A DNA stretch of 12,332 nucleotides from Myxococcales bacterium (GTDB lineage Bacteria; Myxococcota_A; Bradymonadia; Bradymonadales; Bradymonadaceae), in NCBI GenBank assembly GCA_007120915.1, contig SKMT01000014.1:1-12332 (forward strand), in the 5' to 3' direction. Below, one piece after another: positions 6,546 to 12,332 of the stretch; position 1 is the stretch's first letter; every line of letters begins with the position of its first letter. The notes beneath the pieces were generated by a model. The model did not search any database. It was not told the origin of the DNA and worked only from the letters and a program-made list of their open reading frames with translations. The position numbers were made by a program, and so were the translations under genes.

Positions 6546-7149
6546 AGTTGAACACACCCGCCGAAATGCCGGACTCGCTGATTTCGAGCTTGATCTCTTC
6601 GGGCATCTCGTCGGCGTGGGCGTCGGCGTAGTCGCAGGCTGCCTCAAACTCATCATCGTCATACATGCACAGGTACACGTCTTTGACGTTGGTCAGCCGC
6701 GGCAATTCCTGGCCGGTGATCTTCCAGAAGGTTTCCAAAAACTTTTCGAGAGGAAACCCGGCCACACCGCATCCGACGGCGGGAAAGGCGAGCTGGCTTA
6801 ACTCCAGCTCATCGGCCAGGTCGTAGGCGTTGAGAATGGCGTTGGAGATCAGCCGGTTGTTGACTTCTTTGGCGCCGACGATGGCGACGTGAATCAGGCG
6901 TTTGCAGTTGAGCTGTCCCGGCTCGGTGTCCACCGCTTTGCCCGGATCGAGGCGGTTGCCGTTGAGCATGCTGCGGGCCATGTGCAGCGTCTGCTGGATG
7001 TAGGGTCCACCGCGGCGGGCAATCGCTCCACTGACGCCGCTTCCCAGAATCAACCCTGTGTTCGAGGGGTTGACCAGGGCGCCGTCTTTCAGTGGTAGCA
7101 GCGTGATATCGCCCTGAGTGATGATCAGATTGTGAGTCGTCTCGGTCAT
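6544..7149 (-). CDS. Macro-domain protein (ADP-ribose binding)
   Basis: A 201-residue protein consisting mainly of one macro domain, a fold that binds ADP-ribose and in some members removes it from proteins or deacetylates O-acetyl-ADP-ribose. QGDIT (12-16) starts the domain. NPSN at 27-30 replaces the usual NAAN. GSGVSGAIARRGG at 36-48 corresponds to the GGGVDGAI loop that contacts the ribose. FPAVGCGVAGFPLEK at 122-136 is the second phosphate-binding loop. The C-terminal 45 residues are acidic and not part of the usual core. The shift from GGGVD to GSGVS removes the Asp often seen in active hydrolases, so this may be a binder rather than an enzyme. The ATG at 7147-7149 has a modest GGAAC upstream. 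It lies 95 bp after aat and 11 bp before mevalonate kinase on the same strand. Cytoplasmic; no signal peptide. Confidence 0.85.
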   Translation of the reverse strand: MTETTHNLIITQGDITLLPLKDGALVNPSNTGLILGSGVSGAIARRGGPYIQQTLHMARSMLNGNRLDPGKAVDTEPGQLNCKRLIHVAIVGAKEVNNRLISNAILNAYDLADELELSQLAFPAVGCGVAGFPLEKFLETFWKITGQELPRLTNVKDVYLCMYDDDEFEAACDYADAHADEMPEEIKLEISESGISAGVFN

Positions 7150-7244
7150 GATGGTTCCACAGGTGTCGGAAAAAGGGGTTGGAACAATGTGGCTGAATGG
7201 TCGTGTCTACTTCCTGTTGGGCGTAGTACGTGGCGGCGCGCAGG

Positions 7245-7882
7245 TCAATCGCGGTCTGCTGCCGCCACGATCTGAATCGGCGATTCATCGTCGACAAAGC
7301 TGGTCGGGCGTTCGATCGCTTCGGCGAGTCGCCGCTCGTATTCGTCGCGTGAAATCTCGCAGGCGCCGAACTGTTTGAGGTGTTCGGTCACAAACTGGAT
7401 ATCCAGCAGTCCGAAATCTCGTTGGTCCAACCGCTGTACAAGCTGGGCCAGACAGATCTTGGAAGCATCTGTTTTGCGGTAAAACATCGACTCTCCCGCA
7501 AAAAATCCACCGATGCTCACCCCATACAACCCGCCGACCAGCTCGTCGCCATCCCAGGCTTCGACGGTATGCACGAAACCGAGTCGGTGTAGCTCGGCAT
7601 AGGTGTCGGCGAGCCCACTGGAGATCCAGGTCTGTTGCTGAGTTTTACGCGGGGCCGCACAGCCCTCGATCACAGCGTCGAAATCGCGGTTGATCCAGAT
7701 ATCGAAGGGCCGCTGGCGCACCGTCTGGCGAAGCCGGCTCGGGCAGTGAAACTGCTCGATGGGCAGAATCGCTCTCGGATCGGGGGCGTACCAGTAGATC
7801 TGGTCGTCTTCCTCGGGGTGAGCCATCGGGAAGGCGCCCTGGGTGTACGCAGACAGCACAAGCTGTGCGGAAGGTCGCTTCA

Positions 7883-7886
<4 letters not shown>
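7245..7886 (-). CDS. aat: Leucyl/phenylalanyl-tRNA--protein transferase
   Basis: A 213-residue enzyme of the bacterial N-end rule. It transfers Leu or Phe from tRNA to N-terminal Arg or Lys of proteins, marking them for ClpS/ClpAP degradation. The family pattern is complete: YTQGAFPM at 14-21, WYAPDPRAILP at 32-42, TWI at 86-88, LVGGLYGVSIG at 117-127, GESMF at 131-135 and LLDIQFVTEHL at 160-170. E132 and D162 match the known active-site pair and keep its 30-residue spacing. It starts at the ATG at 7884-7886, inside an ATGA overlap with the fumC stop, so translation is coupled to fumC; a second ATG follows at once. The C-terminal 20 residues are not family-conserved. No ClpS or ClpA gene is nearby. 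Slightly shorter than the E. coli protein. Confidence 0.95.
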
Positions 7887-9283
<1,397 letters not shown>

Positions 9284-9330
9284 GGTCTACCTCTTGTTGA
9301 GTGATGGAGATGCTGACGTCTTCGGGGTCG

Positions 9331-9360
9331 GTAATATTTCACCAACCGGGTCAAACTCAA
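9331..9360 (-). promoter_or_regulatory. Possible sigma-70-like promoter for fumC
   Basis: On the minus strand TTGAGT (9355-9360) and TATTAC (9331-9336) are 18 bp apart, each matching four of six consensus bases. It lies about 50 bp before the fumC start. This is the best pair visible, but such matches arise by chance. Confidence 0.28.
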
Positions 9361-9372
9361 GGGCACCTCTAA

Positions 9373-9420
9373 GGTCGTGGGGTCGTGAGGTTGTGGGGTC
9401 GTGGGGTCATGAGGTCGGTC
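9373..9420. repeat. 8-bp tandem repeat, five copies plus a degenerate sixth
   Basis: The unit GGTCGTGG is repeated in register: GGTCGTGG, GGTCGTGA, GGTTGTGG, GGTCGTGG, GGTCATGA, then a decayed GGTCGGTC. The array is wholly intergenic, about 90 bp upstream of fumC, and is a microsatellite-like slippage product. Copy-number change would move sequences relative to the fumC promoter but not alter any frame. Confidence 0.85.
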
Positions 9421-9581
9421 GCGGGTCAAACCGGAAGCGGTGCGTTCGCCGGAGCGTAGCCCCGACCGACTGGAGGCCTACGGCCGAAAGGAGTTCGGGG
9501 GCCCGAGGTACGTGAAACCACCGGGGCATCGTAATCGTTGTGGGGTCGGAGGTGCCAGGATTTTCGACGAGCCCTCGATTG

Positions 9582-9595
9582 TGACAATATTGCCA
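9582..9595. promoter_or_regulatory. Palindrome TGaCAATATTGcCA, possible operator
   Basis: A perfect CAATATTG core with TG and CA flanks, giving 12 of 14 symmetric positions, lies about 50-65 bp upstream of the DUF4870-like start. It is AT-rich in a GC-rich context, which fits a regulator site or promoter. No regulator is known. Confidence 0.28.
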
Positions 9596-9634
9596 GTGAT
9601 ACCTGACCGGCGAGTACGCAGCACCGAGACAGTC

Positions 9635-9640
9635 GCGAGG
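9635..9640 (+). promoter_or_regulatory. Ribosome-binding site deciding the GTG start of the DUF4870-like gene
   Basis: GCGAGG lies 6 nt before the GTG at 9647. The alternative ATG at 9710 has only a G run touching it, too close for good initiation. This favours GTG. Confidence 0.45.
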
Positions 9641-9646
9641 CGACCA

Positions 9647-10180
9647 GTGACTTCTGAGCCGCTCCACACAACCTGCCGCGTCGTTGATGCTTCGGCCGAC
9701 GAATCGGGGATGGCCAACGATGAACTGGAGCAGATGCTCTGCGAGCCGCTCGACGAGTTGGATCGGGAACTCGACGAGATGGCCCAGGCGCTGCTTGTGC
9801 GCGACGACCGCTCGACGCCGGAGGAGCCACGCCGTGGGAGCCGATTTCGCCGATCCACCGTCGAAGACGGCTATCTGATGGCCATCCTGAGCCACTTCAG
9901 CGTCGTCTTTGGTATCCCCGTGTTCGTGGCGACTCTCTGGATGCGAGACAACGAGTTTTCGCTTCACCACGCCCGCGCCGCCGGGGCGATCTACGTGCTG
10001 TCGCTTCTGTTTTTCGTGCTCGCTATTGTGAACTGCGCTGTGTTTCTTCCGCTGGTGTTCCTGTGCTATATCCCGGCGCTGATCGGAGTCTACCGGGCTG
10101 CGGCGGGAGTCGAGGCCGGATCGTCGGCCTTCGAGCCGGCGGGTGAACGTCTCTTTGGATGGATTGAGGTAAAACAGTGA
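9647..10180 (+). CDS. DUF4870-like small membrane protein
   Basis: From the GTG at 9647 the product has 177 residues; an in-frame ATG at 9710 would give 156. The first 60 residues are polar and acidic, with a helical stretch LEQMLCEPLDELDREL, then an Arg-rich patch. Three hydrophobic segments follow at about 75-99 (LMAILSHFSVVFGIPVFVAT), 112-130 and 132-150. The pattern of an opening LSHFS helix, a HARAAGA loop and two closely packed helices ending in GVYRAAAG resembles the DUF4870 (Tic20-like) membrane family, whose function is unknown. It is an inner-membrane protein by inference. Its TGA overlaps the GTG of nth by 4 nt, so the two are translated together. Residues before 75 are not family-conserved, so the exact start is uncertain. 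Confidence 0.7.
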   Translation: MTSEPLHTTCRVVDASADESGMANDELEQMLCEPLDELDRELDEMAQALLVRDDRSTPEEPRRGSRFRRSTVEDGYLMAILSHFSVVFGIPVFVATLWMRDNEFSLHHARAAGAIYVLSLLFFVLAIVNCAVFLPLVFLCYIPALIGVYRAAAGVEAGSSAFEPAGERLFGWIEVKQ

Positions 10181-10812
10181 CGAAACAAGAGGTTGCGAAG
10201 CACATCGGTCAGATGCTCGACGAGTTGTATCCGGAAACCCCCATTCCCCTCGACCATAAAGATGCCTACACCCTCCTGGTGGCCGTATTGCTGTCGGCGC
10301 AGTGTACCGACGAGCGGGTCAACAAGGTTACCCCGGATCTGTTCGATCTTGCCGACAATCCCTGGGATATGGCGCAGTTGGAGGTCGACCAGATCCAACA
10401 TGCCATCCGCTCCTGCGGGCTGGCGCCCACCAAGGCCAAACGCATCAAGAAGCTGTCGCAGATACTGATCGACGACTACGACGGTGAGGTCCCCGACACG
10501 CTCAAGGATATGAAGAAACTGCCCGGTGTCGGCCAGAAGACCGCCTCCGTGGTGATGTGCCAGTGGTTCGGGATGCCGGCGTTTCCCGTCGACACCCACA
10601 TCCACCGGCTCGCCGAGCGCTGGGGGCTCTCAAGCGGCAAGAATGTCAAACAGACCGAAAAAGACCTTAAAGAGCTGTTTCCGAAACAAGAGTGGACCCG
10701 TCGGCATCTGCAGATCATCTTTTACGGACGCGAATACTGCCCGGCGCGCGGCCACGAACCCGAAGAGTGTCCCATCTGCACGTTCGTCGCTGAAGAGGCT
10801 GAGGCGGCGTGA
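10177..10812 (+). CDS. nth: Endonuclease III (DNA glycosylase/AP lyase)
   Basis: A 211-residue base-excision repair enzyme that removes oxidised pyrimidines and cleaves at abasic sites. LLSAQCTD at 38-45 is the conserved base-pocket segment. The helix-hairpin-helix LPGVGQKTASVV at 115-126 carries the catalytic lysine K121, and FPVDTHIHRLAERWGL at 136-151 the catalytic aspartate D139. The iron-sulfur loop is odd: C188, C198 and C201 are present (C-X9-C-X2-C), but the fourth cysteine of the usual C-X6-C-X2-C-X5-C set is absent and the protein ends ten residues after C201. No frameshift restores it. The start is GTG at 10177, overlapping the previous stop, with GAGGT 6 nt upstream. Confidence 0.95.
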   Translation: MTKQEVAKHIGQMLDELYPETPIPLDHKDAYTLLVAVLLSAQCTDERVNKVTPDLFDLADNPWDMAQLEVDQIQHAIRSCGLAPTKAKRIKKLSQILIDDYDGEVPDTLKDMKKLPGVGQKTASVVMCQWFGMPAFPVDTHIHRLAERWGLSSGKNVKQTEKDLKELFPKQEWTRRHLQIIFYGREYCPARGHEPEECPICTFVAEEAEAA

Positions 10813-10878
10813 ATGTAGATGCGAAACTCTGACTCCCGGGATGCGTCTGACCGTCGAGTAACCACGACCGCCATCTAT

Positions 10879-10909
10879 TTGAGGCGCCTGAACTACGGCT
10901 AACTAAAAT
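10879..10909 (+). promoter_or_regulatory. Weak possible promoter for the metzincin gene
   Basis: TTGAGG (10879-10884) and TAAAAT (10904-10909, five of six -10 bases) are 19 bp apart in the 240-bp gap between nth and the protease. The spacer is long and the -35 poor. It is about 145 bp from the start codon. Nothing else in this gap was recognised. Confidence 0.22.
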
Positions 10910-11052
10910 TTATGGGGAGCTTCGACTGACCGCGGTGGAACACGACCCAAGACTGACGACCGAAGACCGTGATTGCCACCGACGACTCGAATCGCTATTT
11001 GTAGGTTCCAACCATCGACTGAAACGCTGATTTTTCTGATGCACGGCTATTG

Positions 11053-12332
11053 ATGATGATTTCGTACAATCTCCGCAGATTCGCTGTCGTTACAGCAATC
11101 GCTTTCGCGCTTGCCGGCTGCATGGACGACGAAGACGAATCGAGCGCCCCCGGCGGGTTGCCACAGTCCGATTCCACGGTCCTTCCCGCCGACAGCAAGG
11201 GCGATGCGATGGGCCACCCCGAATCGTTCGATGAGTTCCTCAACTACGTCTACTGCGAATCCGACGGGGCGGTCTGTGTCGTCGACGGCGACCTGCCGCT
11301 TCCCGGCAACATGGATGCACTCCGTGTGTTCTACAAAAAACATGTCGCCGGAAACGGGGACTACGACAACGCCCAGCAGCCGCTGACGGTCAACCGCGGC
11401 GACCGCGGCGATGACCTGTGGTATGGCGACAAACGCCACGATCTGAGCTTCTGCATCAGCGACGAGTTCGGTGACGACAAGGACAAGGTCATCGAGGCTA
11501 CCATCGGTGCCGCCGAGGACTGGGAGGAGATCGCCGATGTGACATTTCCGTATCGCGACGACCAGGACCACCGTTGCGACCGGGACAACGCTCAGGTGTT
11601 GTTCCCCGTGATGCCCGCCGAGCCCGAGGCATCTTATCTGGCCCGGGCGTTCTTCCCCACACCGATCATCGACGAGGAAGAAAAGGAAGAGATTCTCGAA
11701 GACCCCGACGAAGAATGGGAAGACCCGCCCCAGGACGTGCGCGTCGACGTCGACGGCATCGTCAACTCCTTTAACGACATCAGCTTCCGAGGGATCATGC
11801 GTCATGAACTGGGGCACATCCTGGGCTTTCGCCACGAGCATACCCGCCGTGACGAAAACTTCTTCTGCTTTGAGGACCACAACATCCGGCCCGGAACCGA
11901 GTACGACACCCGGTCGGTGATGCACTATCCGCAATGTGAAGGCGATGGTGACTGGCAGCTCGAGTTCAGCGAGCACGACATCATTGGCGCCGAGTATTTT
12001 TATCCCCCTGAAGGAGTCGAAGTTCTGGGGCGATGTGACGACGAACTCGACGATGATGGCTTCGTCGACGAGAGTTGTGAAGCCGTGGCCCACCAGATTC
12101 TGGACTGGCTGTCGCAGTATGGCGACGAAGAGGTCGTCGTCGACTGGATGGGCATGTCCGACGAAGTAGCTGAGCTCATCGAAGAAGAGCGCATGGAGCA
12201 GCCCTTCCAGGACTTCGAGGATCTCAAAGAGCGCGCTGATTTCGACGCCGAGATGATCCGCGAAGTCTACGACTTTCTGTTCGACTGGGGCCGCTGCCCC
12301 GGCGCGGAGCTGGACGAAGAGGACTGGGTCAA
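11053..12332 (+). CDS. Lipoprotein metzincin metalloprotease with HhH-like C-terminal region, cut by window edge
   Basis: The frame is open from the ATG at 11053 (a second ATG at 11056) to the window end: 426 codons and no stop. A signal peptide ends in the lipobox LAGC with C23, so the protein is lipid-anchored outside the cytoplasm. The zinc site is RHELGHILGFRHEH, with H251, E252, H255 and H261 in the metzincin pattern HExxHxxGxxH. SVMHYP at 288-293 supplies the Met-turn (M290) and a possible tyrosine ligand Y292, as in astacins; HEHTRRDE is also astacin-like. The segment before it, about residues 70-245, is the N-terminal half of the protease, very acidic and with paired cysteines. After about residue 345, helical sequence (VVDWMGMSDEVAELIEEERM, then PFQDFEDLKERADFD) resembles helix-hairpin-helix repeats of ComEA/GspK type. 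No strong ribosome-binding site is seen. Substrate unknown. Confidence 0.88.
   Translation, partial: MMISYNLRRFAVVTAIAFALAGCMDDEDESSAPGGLPQSDSTVLPADSKGDAMGHPESFDEFLNYVYCESDGAVCVVDGDLPLPGNMDALRVFYKKHVAGNGDYDNAQQPLTVNRGDRGDDLWYGDKRHDLSFCISDEFGDDKDKVIEATIGAAEDWEEIADVTFPYRDDQDHRCDRDNAQVLFPVMPAEPEASYLARAFFPTPIIDEEEKEEILEDPDEEWEDPPQDVRVDVDGIVNSFNDISFRGIMRHELGHILGFRHEHTRRDENFFCFEDHNIRPGTEYDTRSVMHYPQCEGDGDWQLEFSEHDIIGAEYFYPPEGVEVLGRCDDELDDDGFVDESCEAVAHQILDWLSQYGDEEVVVDWMGMSDEVAELIEEERMEQPFQDFEDLKERADFDAEMIREVYDFLFDWGRCPGAELDEEDWV

Larger units (their letters stand above)
9284..9646. other. Divergent intergenic region between fumC and the DUF4870-like gene
   Basis: This 363-bp gap holds a possible fumC promoter (9331-9360), a run of 8-bp repeats (9373-9420) and a short palindrome (9582-9595). 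An open frame continues upstream of the DUF4870-like gene to 9440, but that part has no recognisable protein character and I treat it as noncoding. No RNA gene was seen. Confidence 0.55.

Noticed and set aside
9373..9420. CRISPR array
   Set aside because: The repeats are 8 bp with no spacers, and no cas gene is present.
9440..9646. N-terminal extension of the DUF4870-like protein from an ATG at 9440
   Set aside because: The extension is Arg/Pro-rich without membrane or domain character, and a GTG at 9647 has a well-spaced ribosome-binding site.
11047..12093. Minus-strand open frame of 348 codons opposite the metzincin
   Set aside because: The plus strand encodes a lipobox, the zinc-site histidines and a Met-turn in frame; the antisense frame is valine-rich shadow sequence.

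Overview
The window is GC-rich, gene-dense bacterial chromosome. Four lipoprotein-type signal peptides, a class II fumarase, Aat and endonuclease III fit a Gram-negative bacterium. A mevalonate kinase, pilin-like and HhH-like domains in exported proteins, and very acidic secreted proteins suggest the Myxococcota/Bradymonadales part of the old Deltaproteobacteria. That placement is inferred from general character, not from a marker gene.

Layout from left to right. (1) Positions 1-840, minus strand: the N-terminal 280 residues of an M20D amidohydrolase, cut by the window edge. (2) A 385-bp divergent intergenic region with a small repeat cluster and two mutually exclusive hairpins. (3) Positions 1226-5509, plus strand: three paralogous, otherwise unrecognised lipoproteins in tandem. 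They share one exported N-terminal domain and a hydrophobic helix near the C-terminus, but their tails differ: a type IV pilin-like domain in the first, a heavy-metal-binding (HMBD-type) Cys/His module in the second, and a short acidic tail in the third. Between the second and third lies a 48-bp in-frame relic of the 3' end of mevalonate kinase. Because the intact kinase lies just downstream of the third lipoprotein, the relic records the tandem duplication that produced the last two. (4) Positions 5594-9283, minus strand, in transcription order: fumC, aat (4-nt overlap), a macro-domain protein and mevalonate kinase (TTG start). (5) A 363-bp divergent region with an 8-bp tandem repeat and a palindrome. 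(6) Positions 9647-10812, plus strand: a small DUF4870-like membrane protein overlapping nth (endonuclease III with an incomplete Fe-S cysteine set). (7) From 11053 to the window end, plus strand: a lipoprotein metzincin protease with an HhH-like helical C-terminal region, cut by the edge.

The housekeeping genes (fumC, aat, mevalonate kinase, nth) are ordinary. The unusual part is the lipoprotein array: lipid-anchored envelope proteins with one shared core and swapped C-terminal modules, apparently undescribed, with a visible trace of how the array grew. No phage, IS element, CRISPR array, rRNA or tRNA was seen.
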